This document shows positions 1-8,125 of a stretch of 60,395 nt of DNA, piece by piece. Position numbers and translations under genes: made by a program. Each line of letters opens with the position of its first letter. The stretch's first letter is position 1. The notes under the pieces are model-generated. The model had not been told where the DNA came from. It searched no databases and was given only the letters and a program-made list of their open reading frames with translations. Source of the stretch: Desulfobulbaceae bacterium. GTDB lineage: Bacteria; Desulfobacterota; Desulfobulbia; Desulfobulbales; SURF-16. The stretch is taken from positions 1 through 60,395 of the forward strand of contig JALNXE010000015.1 of NCBI GenBank assembly GCA_023230525.1, given 5' to 3'.

Positions 1-139
1 ATCCTGCCGCATCGGCAAGCCCGCTCTGCTGATTTCTTTAGAAAATGATTTTCTTACGCAAAATCAACCTATTGCCAACCGTGACCTCCGGTAGAGAAAA
101 GTCCCGAGTTCAGGTTGTCTGAATTTAGAAAAAGAAATT

Positions 140-499
140 GTGACTGAAATCCTGATAAGGTCAGAAGATAAGCGATTTTTAACATCATGGCAATGCTGTG
201 CAACTTGTACAGAAAATGCAATAAAGTCAGTTCTTGAATACAGAAAATTTCTAGTAGATCAAAAAGTAAAGCTTTCAAAGGTTAAAAATCCTCAATTTAT
301 TTCAATATTAAATTATGTGTTGGATGAAGTGAAAAAGTTTCTATCTGTCACTGAAAAATATGACATACATAAAGACCAAAAATATCTGGCACAACAATTA
401 GAAATTTTGAGAAACAATATTTTGAATACCTTTTACAGGTTTTGTAGTGATACGAAAGTTGAATATCCTGAAAGACTATTCGCAATGATTAAAAAATAA
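140..499 (+). CDS. hypothetical protein, likely integron-cassette gene
   Basis: A 119-residue AT-rich ORF with a GTG start; the frame stays open upstream to a TAG at 92, but no ATG is available. The protein is Lys-rich and predicted mostly helical, with a CCATC cysteine cluster near residue 20. I recognise no family. The stop at 497-499 is followed after one base by an attC-like site (501-564), the usual arrangement in an integron cassette. Base composition is far more AT-rich than the core genes starting at 811, which supports horizontal transfer. Function unknown. Confidence 0.5.
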   Translation: MTEILIRSEDKRFLTSWQCCATCTENAIKSVLEYRKFLVDQKVKLSKVKNPQFISILNYVLDEVKKFLSVTEKYDIHKDQKYLAQQLEILRNNILNTFYRFCSDTKVEYPERLFAMIKK

Positions 500-500
500 G

Positions 501-564
501 CTCTAACCACCGGCTCCACTCGGACCCGGCAAACAGCGCCGGTCCGGTGAGCCGGACGTTCATC
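501..564 (+). repeat. attC-like recombination site
   Basis: An imperfect inverted repeat begins with CTCTAAC and ends with GTTCATC. The left arm reads AAC, then CCGGCTC, AC, CGGA, CCGGC. The reverse complement of the right arm gives the same blocks without the extra single bases present on the left. Extra bases on the left arm are the extrahelical bases expected of an attC whose top strand is plus, which agrees with the upstream ORF on the same strand. The terminal boxes only partly match RYYYAAC and GTTRRRY. Confidence 0.55.
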
Positions 565-771
565 CCTTTATATTGCCCCATCAAATATCTAACAAAATCA
601 ACTTATCATCAACTTTACATTCTTGCTGATATAGTAAATCCAAAATTGACGAAGGGAGATTGTTTCAGCAGGTTTTTTAATCGTAAAATCAGTATGTTAG
701 ATATGCAATCTTTGGTTGGATGCGATATTTTTGCTCAATTCAGGCAAATTAGGCCCGAATCGGTCAATTGA
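547..771 (+). CDS. possible small cassette ORF of unknown function
   Basis: A 74-codon open frame whose first usable codon (GTG) lies inside the attC-like site, so the true start is uncertain; there is no ATG before the MLDMQ segment near residue 50. The AT-rich stretch ends at about 780, where GC-rich core sequence resumes. It could be the remnant of a second cassette. No family is recognisable. Confidence 0.2.
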   Translation: MSRTFIPLYCPIKYLTKSTYHQLYILADIVNPKLTKGDCFSRFFNRKISMLDMQSLVGCDIFAQFRQIRPESVN

Positions 772-810
772 AAATTTATTGATTCAGATGCCGCGAGCAG
801 CAATCTGGCC

Positions 811-1263
811 TTACGGCCTCACCGCCCGCACATGTCCTGTGGTGTTCGGCTGGTAGGAACGGGTCAGTTCACAGGACACCCCGTCCTGCCAGGAGCCGGC
901 GATAATTTCATCTCCGGTTAAGGCGCACCAGTAGTTGCCGGACAGGGAGATGTCGGAATCACCCTCTTTTGCCTGGCCGAAATCAACCACGTTGTGCAGC
1001 GTCAGCACCTCGTCCGGGGTGGGAAGCCGCCAGTCGGTGTAGCCGCCTAACCTGAGATTCCTTACATAATCAACCGCCTCTTCCTTGCTGGTAAACAAGG
1101 GGCTTCTCTCCTTCTGCCACATCAGGTCCGATCCCGGCACCTGGAAAATGCCATTGTGCAAGTCGATAAAGGTTGCGGCTCCCCTGGGGCCGGTTGCGGC
1201 ACATCCCGCCAAAAATAAAAAAAATACCAGAAGAAAGGGGACGGACAGCAGTCTGAAATTCAT
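811..1263 (-). CDS. DUF1566 (Lcl C-terminal-like) lipoprotein
   Basis: I chose the ATG at 1263 because a GAGGT Shine-Dalgarno lies just upstream; a longer frame to 1311 lacks one. The product has a signal peptide ending in the lipobox LAGC, so it is probably an outer-membrane or periplasmic lipoprotein. The rest is one DUF1566 domain: the DLMWQKE motif, a TDWRLPTPDE motif, a central NYWCA strand and a terminal GHVRAVRP, the typical order of this C-lectin-like fold. The function of the family is not known. The gene stands alone next to the AT-rich accessory patch. Confidence 0.8.
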   Translation of the reverse strand: MNFRLLSVPFLLVFFLFLAGCAATGPRGAATFIDLHNGIFQVPGSDLMWQKERSPLFTSKEEAVDYVRNLRLGGYTDWRLPTPDEVLTLHNVVDFGQAKEGDSDISLSGNYWCALTGDEIIAGSWQDGVSCELTRSYQPNTTGHVRAVRP

Positions 1264-1549
1264 AGGCATACCTCGGCAGTGAACTGTTAGAAAACCGACC
1301 GTTTGGTACAAAAAATAAACATCTGTTAAGTATTTGTCAATGGCTTCTTTCTATGACAGGCAGGGGGGGAAGCGCCGCGCCGTCTTGGTTTGATCGTGTC
1401 GGTTTGCTATTGCCATGGCGGCCAGTTTGTCGGGTAAACGGGAATGGGAAATTCCTGGTTGCCGGGTCGCGCTTCGCTGGCCCGCAATGATGGCTTGGAT
1501 GCACTCACATCAGGCAATGGGTGGCATGCGGCATTTTTGCCGTGGGCGG

Positions 1550-2104
1550 TTATTTCCGTGTGAGCTGTTCCGGATGGAGAAGAATGACGGCCACGGGCCA
1601 TCTTTGCCGGCCGAGCTTTTCACCCGCGCTGTCAACGGAATATTCATAAAGGCTGCGCTGGAGCGGGGCAAGATCCAGGGAGGGGTAGGAGCTGCCCATG
1701 GAAAAGTTTGACAGCCCGCAGACATGGGCCGCGCCGTTGATGACGGTGGGCACCCCGTAGGTGCGGCAGTTGATCGGCCGGGCGGCGTAACAGCGGCACA
1801 GCCCCTGGCTGCTCAGCAGCGGGCAGCGGATCCGGGCCGTGGAGGGGTCGCCATTGCCTTGGAAAATTTCCAGCCATTGCTGCTCTGCCGGCGGGCATCC
1901 GGCCAGGATTTCATTTTGGCTGTCAGGGGGCAGCGTCTTGAAGTGCGCGAGCAGATTGGCGGCTTCGATATAGGAGAGATCAAAGACGGCATTGCAGCAG
2001 TCCGTACAGCCTTTGCCGCACCGGATCTCCGCCGGGAAGCGGTCAAAAAGCATGGCCATGGTCTGGTCGACAAACTGATAGAGATGTAATAATTTGGCAA
2101 ACAT
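1550..2104 (-). CDS. YkgJ-family cysteine-cluster protein
   Basis: A 184-residue protein with the CGKGCTDCC cluster (about residues 29-37), followed by RCPLL, the CRCYAARPINCRTYG block and a late HVCG cysteine. This is the pattern of the YkgJ/CxxCxxCC family (zinc- or iron-sulphur-binding, function poorly known). The PINCR segment is the most conserved family signature. No signal peptide is seen, so it is cytoplasmic. It reads leftward and diverges from the thioredoxin gene at 2345. Confidence 0.75.
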   Translation of the reverse strand: MFAKLLHLYQFVDQTMAMLFDRFPAEIRCGKGCTDCCNAVFDLSYIEAANLLAHFKTLPPDSQNEILAGCPPAEQQWLEIFQGNGDPSTARIRCPLLSSQGLCRCYAARPINCRTYGVPTVINGAAHVCGLSNFSMGSSYPSLDLAPLQRSLYEYSVDSAGEKLGRQRWPVAVILLHPEQLTRK

Positions 2105-2344
2105 TGATCTGATCCCTGTGAGATAATTAAGAATTGCCGGGCTCCCGGCCTGGGAAAGGCAAACACCGAAGTTGTACAGGAAAAGCGGCTGGAGTGCAAG
2201 AAAAGGGAAGAGGAGGAGAGTTGATTTCCTGCCGGATCGGTTTACTTTATAATCTGAGGATTTCCTGGAAGACCGAAGTCAGTCGACAGAAGACAGAAGA
2301 CAGAAGACAATTCTGGCTCCTGAATAACAGAGAGGAATAGCACG

Positions 2345-2776
2345 ATGAATAGTATACATATTGTCTGTCCCGAATGCACCAGCGTCAATCGGGTTCCGGC
2401 TGAAAAGCTTGGGGCCGGGGCGCTGTGCGGCAAGTGTAAAAACAGGCTGTTTGCCGGCAGACCGGTGGAATTAAATCAAGCTTCCTTCCAGAAGCATGTG
2501 GAGCGCAATGGCATCCCGGTGGTGGTTGATTTCTGGGCCCCCTGGTGCGGGCCGTGCAAGATGATGGGGCCGGTGTTCGCCCAGGCAGTTGCCCAGCTTG
2601 AACCCCGGGCGCGGCTGGCAAAAGTCAATACCGAACAGGAGCAGGCCCTGGCCGCCCAGTTCGGTATCCGTTCCATTCCGACCCTGGCGGTTTTCAAGAA
2701 CGGCCGGGAGGTGGCGCGCCAGCCCGGGGCCATGGACCTGGGCAATCTGCTGCAATGGGTGCGGTCCCATATCTGA
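2345..2776 (+). CDS. trxC: thioredoxin 2 (zinc-ribbon thioredoxin)
   Basis: A 143-residue cytoplasmic disulphide reductase. It opens with a zinc ribbon (CPEC and CGKC, residues 8-31) followed by a complete thioredoxin fold. The active site is WCGPC near residue 62, and the cis-Pro motif SIPT lies near residue 115. The N-terminal ribbon distinguishes TrxC from TrxA. An AGAGAGGAA purine run precedes the ATG. A purine-rich repeat (CAGAAGACAGAAGACAG) lies about 40 bp upstream. The gene converges on the permease at 2824. Confidence 0.92.
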   Translation: MNSIHIVCPECTSVNRVPAEKLGAGALCGKCKNRLFAGRPVELNQASFQKHVERNGIPVVVDFWAPWCGPCKMMGPVFAQAVAQLEPRARLAKVNTEQEQALAAQFGIRSIPTLAVFKNGREVARQPGAMDLGNLLQWVRSHI

Positions 2777-2818
2777 AATCGTTTAAACGTTCAAACGCTG
2801 AAACGTTCAAACGCTGGA
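2776..2818. repeat. short direct repeat between convergent genes
   Basis: AACGTTCAAACGCTG occurs twice in tandem between the trxC stop and the end of the permease gene, preceded by the palindrome GTTTAAAC. It could serve as a weak transcript end; no clear T-tract hairpin is visible. Confidence 0.5.
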
Positions 2819-2823
2819 GTATT

Positions 2824-4014
2824 CTACTCCTCCTTGATGGCCAGCAGGGGCTCCATGAACGCCAGGCGCAGGACGGGTGCCAGGGCGCCGGTCAGGCAGA
2901 CGGCTATCCCGGAAAACATGGAAAGCGCGCTGAGCAGAATGTTTGCCTGGGAAAGAATGGAATGGGCGCCGAGGCGGGTCAGCAGATTGAAATCATCGGC
3001 CAGGTAAAGGATAAGGGCATGACCCAAAACGGTGCCGAACAGCCCGCCGATAAAACTGATGATAAAAGCCTCGCCCAGGAACATCTGCACGATATGGTGG
3101 CGGCGGGCGCCGATGGCCCGCAGGATGCCGACCTCGCGCTGCCGTTCGTTGGCCATGGCCGTGAAGGTTGACCAGGCCAGCAGGATGGCCAGCACCGAGG
3201 AAATGGTGATGGTGATGGAAAATACCCGGAGAATGTCCCGCAGGGTGTTGCGGACATCGGCGCCGATGGAGCCTCGGGTCATGATGCCGATTCTGGGATT
3301 GATGTCGCGGATCCTGGCCACCACCTGATCCACATCCGCCCCCTCCCTGACTTTCAGGAAGATAATGGAGATCTTGCCGGGGGTGTACGAGCCCATGGCT
3401 TCCTTGGAAATCTTGCCCAGGTCTTCAACCCGCATGAAGATGCCCCGGTCAAGTCCGGTGCCGGTTTCTTCCAGATGACCGACAATATCCACCCCTGTTC
3501 CGAACAGTTTGGCCGTGGCGATAAGCCCGAGATATTCGTAGACATAGCTGCCGACAAAAACCTCCCCGGCGTTCAGGTGCTTATTGCCCTGCACCCAGGG
3601 GGTGACGACAAAATCCGTGGCTGGATCGATGGCGATGACCTGTCCCTCATCGATGCTGCAGCACCCGGAATCCAGGGTATGCAGGTAGATCTGATAGGTT
3701 CCGGCGGCAATATCCGGCAGAGTAACGAGGGTCTTGAAGACCGTTTCGTCCATGTAAAATGTTTTGACCAGGGACTCGAGAATGAATTCATCCGCCATGC
3801 TTTTCGCCTCCGGCGGGACGATGACGATATCGGCGCCGAGACGCATGGCTGCGGCATCGATGTCTTCACGCACGGCTTTGGTGAACAGCAGGGCAAAAAC
3901 CAGCAGGGCAACCAGCAGGGAAACCGCCAGGGCCAGCACGAAATTGCGGAATATCTTTCTGGCCACGTTTTTCCAGGCAATTGCGGCAATGGCCAGGACG
4001 CTGTCAAGGTGCAT
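2824..4014 (-). CDS. FtsX/MacB-type ABC transporter permease
   Basis: A 396-residue inner-membrane protein. It has one N-terminal transmembrane helix (about 20-45), a large periplasmic MacB_PCD-like domain, then three further helices (about 265-385) forming the FtsX domain. The signature segment ANERQREVGILRAIGA is clear. The periplasmic part contains a CC pair (SGCCSI). The likely partner is the LolD/MacB-type ATPase at 6337, encoded divergently on the other side of two genes. Genes of this type next to NosL and TlpA homologues suggest envelope redox or metal handling; the substrate is unknown. Confidence 0.85.
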   Translation of the reverse strand: MHLDSVLAIAAIAWKNVARKIFRNFVLALAVSLLVALLVFALLFTKAVREDIDAAAMRLGADIVIVPPEAKSMADEFILESLVKTFYMDETVFKTLVTLPDIAAGTYQIYLHTLDSGCCSIDEGQVIAIDPATDFVVTPWVQGNKHLNAGEVFVGSYVYEYLGLIATAKLFGTGVDIVGHLEETGTGLDRGIFMRVEDLGKISKEAMGSYTPGKISIIFLKVREGADVDQVVARIRDINPRIGIMTRGSIGADVRNTLRDILRVFSITITISSVLAILLAWSTFTAMANERQREVGILRAIGARRHHIVQMFLGEAFIISFIGGLFGTVLGHALILYLADDFNLLTRLGAHSILSQANILLSALSMFSGIAVCLTGALAPVLRLAFMEPLLAIKEE

Positions 4015-4211
4015 GGCGCGGGGTCCTCTGGAGGTTAAGGGTAAGGGGCGCGGAAGGCGGGCGGTTAGCGGAAAGGTGGTCTGCTGTTTTGATCATACAA
4101 TAACTCTGGCCGGGTTGGGTAAGCGGGCTGCCCGTCAAGCCGCAGGTTGACTATGGCCGGGATACCGCTGGTCGGCGGTTCCCGGCGTGCCTGTTATGGC
4201 TGCTAATACAT

Positions 4212-5363
4212 TTACTTCCAGTTCACATCAATACCGCACAGCACGGCATGGGGTGCGTCAGGGCCGGTACCCAGTTCACTGTCATGGCATTTGAGGCAGG
4301 TTGAGGTGGGATTGCCGATGAATTTTTTGGCAGCCACGTCATAAAGCTTGAGCTGGCCGTCCATGCGCCATTCGCCGTCAGCCGGCTTTTGCGGATCGGC
4401 ACAGCCCGGCAGGATGCTTTTGGTCCTGGAGGTGGCAATGACATATTTGCCGTCCGGGGTAAAGATGGCATCATGGTTTTCCTCCAGGTTGGGCATGGTT
4501 TCCTTATCAAGCGGGGTCAAGGTTTTGGCATCAAGGATGATCAGCATATCGCCGGTGGCGTTGGCAATGTATTTGCCGTCCGGCGAGTAATACTGGCGGA
4601 AACTGATGGAGGACTTCTGGTTGACGTCAACCGTGCCCTGGCGCAGAACCTTTACCTGGCCCTGCTCAAGGGCGGCGGCATCCAGCACGATCAGGTGCAG
4701 CTTGCCCACCGTGTCGCCCAGGTCCTTATTGTCCTGGCCGACGTTTGACTCGTTAAGGGTAATCAGAATCTCCTTCATGTCCGGTGAATTGGTGCCGTGG
4801 ATGAATTTGTAGCCTGTCTTGATGTCGGCCTCGGTGCCTTCAAAGAAGACATTGTGTTTGACCTGCATGTCTTTTTTGCTGATGACGCTGATGTAGCCGG
4901 GTTTGTTCATGGAGATGGGCATGAAATAATCCCTGGTTTGGGCCGAGGCGCAGTAGCCTGCCTTGGTATTGAGCACCTTATCCGGAATCTTCATGGTGGC
5001 ATCTTTGATGACTTTGCCGGTTTTGAGATTGCTTTTGCCGTAATGGTAGACGTCATTTGCCCCATGATCAGGCTTGTAGGTAGACCAGTAAAGGGTGTCG
5101 CGGTCCTGGCTGTCAATGCGGGCATCGTGGGTGGGGTGGGTGTCGCCCGTGCCGATATCCACCTTATCAAGTTGTTCGATGGTGATCGGGGTTTCGGCGG
5201 CGGGATCAATCTTGAAAGTCGCCTTGGCAAAATGCCCGCCCATACCGGCTACATAGGCCGTTCCTCCATACTCTGTCCCGGCCAGGGCGCTGGCCCCCGC
5301 GATCCCCAGCATCATGGCGCTGACCGCGATGGTGCTGATAACCTTCTTGCTTGTCAATTTCAT
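4212..5363 (-). CDS. secreted beta-propeller protein with one c-type haem motif
   Basis: A 383-residue protein with an AT-rich leader and the signal peptide MKLTSKKVISTIAVSAMMLG ending near an ALAGT site. The body carries repeated blades of the YVTN/cytochrome-d1-like type (for example SPDGKYIANATGDMLII and TPDGKYVIATSRT). A single haem c motif, CLKCH, lies about 25 residues from the C-terminus. A strong GGGAGG Shine-Dalgarno precedes the ATG. It lies between an HTH regulator and an ABC permease on the same strand. I infer a periplasmic electron-transfer or sensor role; a substrate cannot be read from the sequence. Confidence 0.72.
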   Translation of the reverse strand: MKLTSKKVISTIAVSAMMLGIAGASALAGTEYGGTAYVAGMGGHFAKATFKIDPAAETPITIEQLDKVDIGTGDTHPTHDARIDSQDRDTLYWSTYKPDHGANDVYHYGKSNLKTGKVIKDATMKIPDKVLNTKAGYCASAQTRDYFMPISMNKPGYISVISKKDMQVKHNVFFEGTEADIKTGYKFIHGTNSPDMKEILITLNESNVGQDNKDLGDTVGKLHLIVLDAAALEQGQVKVLRQGTVDVNQKSSISFRQYYSPDGKYIANATGDMLIILDAKTLTPLDKETMPNLEENHDAIFTPDGKYVIATSRTKSILPGCADPQKPADGEWRMDGQLKLYDVAAKKFIGNPTSTCLKCHDSELGTGPDAPHAVLCGIDVNWK

Positions 5364-5430
5364 AGTTTCCCTCCTATTTATTGATAATACGGTTTCGCAG
5401 AAATTTGCTCACCGTCTGTAAGCTGTCATT

Positions 5431-5820
5431 TTAAATCTCCGGGGCACTCAGCATGGCGCGGAATACCTCACAGTTGCGGCAGATCATCATTTTGCTTTGC
5501 CAGCTTTCCTCGGCTGTACATCCGCAGATCGTGCCGTTGATAAACCAGCAGAGCGTGCCGCAGCGATATTGCCAGGCCGGGCATGCCTGCCGTTGCTCAG
5601 CGGAGCATTTTTTAATATCCCAGCACATCTTTGCGGTTGAATGATGGTCATTGATTCTGCTTAATATGAAATAAAGTTGTCTTTCGATATGGGGAGGGAT
5701 GTTTCGATCACCCTGTTCATAACTGCGGATGGTTCGCAGAGTAACGGCAAGAATCGCAGCAAGGTCCTTCTGGGTTTTTTTCAATTTTCTGCGAATCCGG
5801 ATCAGTTCATCTTTTTCCAT
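5431..5820 (-). CDS. XRE-type HTH regulator with two-CW cysteine domain
   Basis: A 129-residue protein. Residues 1-55 form a Cro/C1-type helix-turn-helix (KKTQKDLAAILAVTLRTIRS). The second half is Cys-rich: CWDIKKC, CPAW, CGTLCW, CGC, and CRNCEVF. This spacing matches the 'two-CW' domain seen in Desulfobacterota signalling proteins, which probably binds a metal or reacts to redox. Position suggests it regulates the divergent ABC-TlpA-NosL operon or the beta-propeller gene beside it. The 22-bp inverted repeat at 6191-6245 is a candidate operator. Confidence 0.75.
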   Translation of the reverse strand: MEKDELIRIRRKLKKTQKDLAAILAVTLRTIRSYEQGDRNIPPHIERQLYFILSRINDHHSTAKMCWDIKKCSAEQRQACPAWQYRCGTLCWFINGTICGCTAEESWQSKMMICRNCEVFRAMLSAPEI

Positions 5821-5957
5821 GAAGAGGTCCTTGGCGCGGTTAATGAGAAGCCGAAACGAAATAACCCTTTATTCCCAACTTTCTGACTTGATCTATTTTG
5901 TCGAAATAATGATATTTTTGTGACATAGTTGCTGCTCTTATCTTCGCCATGGGAGTT

Positions 5958-6018
5958 CAGGAGACAGGAGACAGAATTCAGAATGGTTGATTTTATTACG
6001 TTTTATTCTGGCTCCTGA
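5958..6018. repeat. intergenic repeat, copy 1 (second copy at 14804)
   Basis: CAGGAGACAGGAGACAGAATTCAGAAT, one differing base, then TTGATTTTATTACGTTTTATTCTG and CTCCTG. The same block recurs at 14804-14870. Ends are complementary (GGAGACAG / CTGTCTCC in copy 2), so it can fold. It resembles the purine-rich palindromic repeats common in deltaproteobacterial intergenic DNA. Confidence 0.7.
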
Positions 6019-6190
6019 TTTCTGGCTGCTGAATTCTCTGGAAACAAGCTGCGGGGACCATGAGGATATCAATTTAATTTCAACATGTTACCACAACTCA
6101 GAAAGTTGAATTTATTATTGAGCAGTTCGTTATGGTTGCTTATGCCGTTTCTGCTGGCCGAGCGACGATATTGTTTCCAGAGCTTGGCAC

Positions 6191-6245
6191 AAATAGCTGT
6201 TGACATAATGTGACACATTGTGGCACATTATGTCAACAGCTATTT
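6191..6245. promoter_or_regulatory. perfect 22-bp inverted repeat upstream of ABC-TlpA-NosL operon
   Basis: The arms at 6191-6212 and 6224-6245 are exact complements around an 11-base spacer. The core contains TGTTGACATAATGTG, and TGTGACA/TGTGGCACA half-sites recur inside, so several overlapping palindromes exist. It lies 92 bp before the GTG start of the ABC ATPase. It could be an operator for a dimeric or tetrameric regulator. It has no T-tract in the right place for a normal terminator. Confidence 0.65.
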
Positions 6246-6336
6246 ATAAAAAAGATATAAATGAAGACAGGGAAATAAATTACAAGCGATTTGATATAAT
6301 TTGATTTCTGCTGACGATGCCAAGCGGGGTGGTGAC

Positions 6337-7014
6337 GTGATTATTCAGTGCGAGCAGTTGAGCAAGACCTATCGGGCCGATCACACGGTGGTGCAGGCGG
6401 TTGATGATGTCAATCTGGATGTTGCCGGCGGTGATTTTGCCGTGATATTGGGGCACTCAGGTTCCGGGAAAACGACACTGCTCAGTCTTATCGGCGGGTT
6501 GACCAGCCCTGACCGGGGAAGTGTCCGCATCCACGGCAGGGACAACTGGGGTTCCGGTGATACCTATCTTTCCTTGCTGCGCAATAAGACCATTGGTTTT
6601 ATTTTCCAGTTTGCCAGCCTTATCCCCACCCTTACCGCTTTGGAAAATCTCCTTTTACCCCTGTATTTCCAGGCAGATGCCGCAAAAGGAAAGGATCGCG
6701 CCATGCGCCTGCTGACGGAAGTCGGACTGGCGGACAAGGCCAAGGTCTATCCGGCCCAGTTGTCCGGCGGCCAGCAGCGCCGGATCGCCATTGCCCGGGC
6801 CTTTATCAACGAGCCGGAGATTATTCTGGCGGATGAGCCCACCGGTGATCTTGACGAGGAAACCGAAGCCGATATTCTCACCATGTTCCGGCGCTTTCAT
6901 CAACAGGGCATGACCTTTCTGGTGGTAACCCACAATGTCCATCTGGCGATGACCCAGCATAACAGCCGCATTCTGCATATGAAAAATGGCAGATTAGCCT
7001 TTGGACAAGTGTGA
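6337..7014 (+). CDS. LolD/MacB-type ABC transporter ATPase
   Basis: About 225 residues from the GTG at 6337, which has a GGGGTGG tract upstream; a TTG at 6301 would add 12 residues. Walker A is GHSGSGKTT, the Q-loop FQFA, the signature LSGGQQRR and Walker B IILADEPTGDLD, followed by a switch His in VVTHN. This is a complete nucleotide-binding subunit of the lipoprotein-release/MacB group. Its likely membrane partner is the FtsX-type permease at 2824-4014. The stop overlaps the next ATG in an ATGA-type junction (7011-7014), so it is translationally coupled to the TlpA-like gene. Confidence 0.9.
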   Translation: MIIQCEQLSKTYRADHTVVQAVDDVNLDVAGGDFAVILGHSGSGKTTLLSLIGGLTSPDRGSVRIHGRDNWGSGDTYLSLLRNKTIGFIFQFASLIPTLTALENLLLPLYFQADAAKGKDRAMRLLTEVGLADKAKVYPAQLSGGQQRRIAIARAFINEPEIILADEPTGDLDEETEADILTMFRRFHQQGMTFLVVTHNVHLAMTQHNSRILHMKNGRLAFGQV

Positions 7015-7568
7015 TGTCAGTTGCGCTCCGGCCCCATGACAGGCTATGCTGGAAGGAAATGGTCTTTTTCCTGACAGCCCTGGCGCTTCTGCTGCTCCTT
7101 TCGGGCTGCGAGTCCGGTCAGCGGAACAGCCAGCTGAAGATTGGCGACCGAGCCCCGGATTTCACGGTTACGGATATGGCGGGGGGCAAGATTACTCTGC
7201 ATGAGTGGCTCGGGCACCCGGTAATTCTGCGCTTCTGGAGCACTGACTGCATATACTGCCGGGCAGATACCCCGATTTTTAATGAATATTTCAATAAATA
7301 CAAGGACAGGGGGTTGCGGGTGGTTTATCTTAACTCAGGAGCCTCACAGGAAGAAGTAGCCCAATTTGCCGGCGATCTGGCCATCCCCTTTCCCGTGGTG
7401 ATGGATAAGGACGGCGCAGTTGCCGCGCTCTACAGGGTGAAAATTGTGCCGCAGACCATTATTATTGATCCGGATCAGAAAATTAATGCCGCTGTGCCTG
7501 GCGGAGTCGATAAGGCAGAGCTGCAGCGGCTGCTTGATAAATATTTTGCTCATGGAGGAAAGCGATGA
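7011..7568 (+). CDS. TlpA/ResA-like thiol-disulphide lipoprotein
   Basis: 185 residues with a signal sequence ending in the lipobox LSGC, then a peroxiredoxin/TlpA-type thioredoxin fold. The conserved start is IGDRAPDFTVTD. The active site is CIYC (about residues 80-83, in the STDCIYCRADTP segment) and the cis-Pro region is IVPQTIIID. It faces the periplasm and probably reduces cysteines of a partner such as NosL or a cytochrome apoprotein. Start and stop overlap both neighbours by 4 bp, so the three genes form one operon. Confidence 0.85.
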   Translation: MMSVALRPHDRLCWKEMVFFLTALALLLLLSGCESGQRNSQLKIGDRAPDFTVTDMAGGKITLHEWLGHPVILRFWSTDCIYCRADTPIFNEYFNKYKDRGLRVVYLNSGASQEEVAQFAGDLAIPFPVVMDKDGAVAALYRVKIVPQTIIIDPDQKINAAVPGGVDKAELQRLLDKYFAHGGKR

Positions 7569-8080
7569 AAATTGGACGTTTGTTTGGTTATGGGGCGGCA
7601 ATGCTGTTTTTTTCCGCATCTGTTTGGGCGGCGCCGGTCTTTGCCCAGCCGCAGGAGAAGATCGACAACACTTCCCGCTGCGCGGTTTGCGGCATGTTCG
7701 TGGCAAAATACCCGAACTGGATTACCCAGCTCCGGGATAGCGCCGGCAAGATCCAACTCTTTGACGGGGTCAAGGATCTGATGGCCTTTTATTTTGATCC
7801 CGCCTCGTTCGGGGCTGACGGCAAGCTGACCGTGGAGGAGATCTGGGTCAAGGACTATTATACCCTTGCCTGGCTGGACGGCCGCAAGGCCTTTTATGTG
7901 GTGGGCAGTGACGTCTATGGTCCCATGGGGGAAGAGTTTGTTCCTTTCCAGGACAAATCAACAGCTGAGAATTTTCTCAAGGATCACCATGGCAGCAAGC
8001 TGCTGTCTTTTCCCGAGATTACCAGGGACATGATTGACGCCATGCGTTCTCCCCATAAGATGCAAGGCCATATGCATTAA
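7565..8080 (+). CDS. nosL: NosL family protein
   Basis: 171 residues with a signal peptide (cleavage near VFAQ) and then the NosL signature CAVCGMFVAKYPNW, in which the Cys and Met residues bind Cu(I). Downstream strands include QLRDSAGKIQLFDGVKDLMAF and AFYVVGSDVYGPMG, typical for the family; the C-terminus is His/Met-rich (HKMQGHMH). NosL proteins are periplasmic copper carriers, best known for assembling nitrous-oxide reductase. No nosZ is present here, so the real client is unknown. It is coupled to the TlpA-like gene by a 4-bp overlap. Confidence 0.88.
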   Translation: MKIGRLFGYGAAMLFFSASVWAAPVFAQPQEKIDNTSRCAVCGMFVAKYPNWITQLRDSAGKIQLFDGVKDLMAFYFDPASFGADGKLTVEEIWVKDYYTLAWLDGRKAFYVVGSDVYGPMGEEFVPFQDKSTAENFLKDHHGSKLLSFPEITRDMIDAMRSPHKMQGHMH

Positions 8081-8098
8081 TCAGCAGCAGCTCATGGT

Positions 8099-8125
8099 GC
8101 GGCAACTGCAAGGCAGCGTTGCCGC
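8099..8125 (+). terminator. stem-loop downstream of nosL
   Basis: GCGGCAAC and GTTGCCGC form an 8-bp stem around an 11-base loop, 18 bp after the stop, followed by a weak pyrimidine tract (CGCTTCCTTTT). Confidence 0.5.

Noticed and set aside
1..135. A further attC site before the first small ORF
   Set aside because: Only a 6-bp CAACCT/AGGTTG pair is visible, without longer arms.
1407..1725. Overlapping open frames on both strands around the YkgJ-like gene
   Set aside because: They are frame shadows of GC-rich coding sequence with biased composition, no domains and no ribosome-binding sites.
6191..6245. Rho-independent terminator for an upstream transcript
   Set aside because: No upstream plus-strand gene, AT-rich stem and no proper T-tract; an operator or repeat element is more likely.
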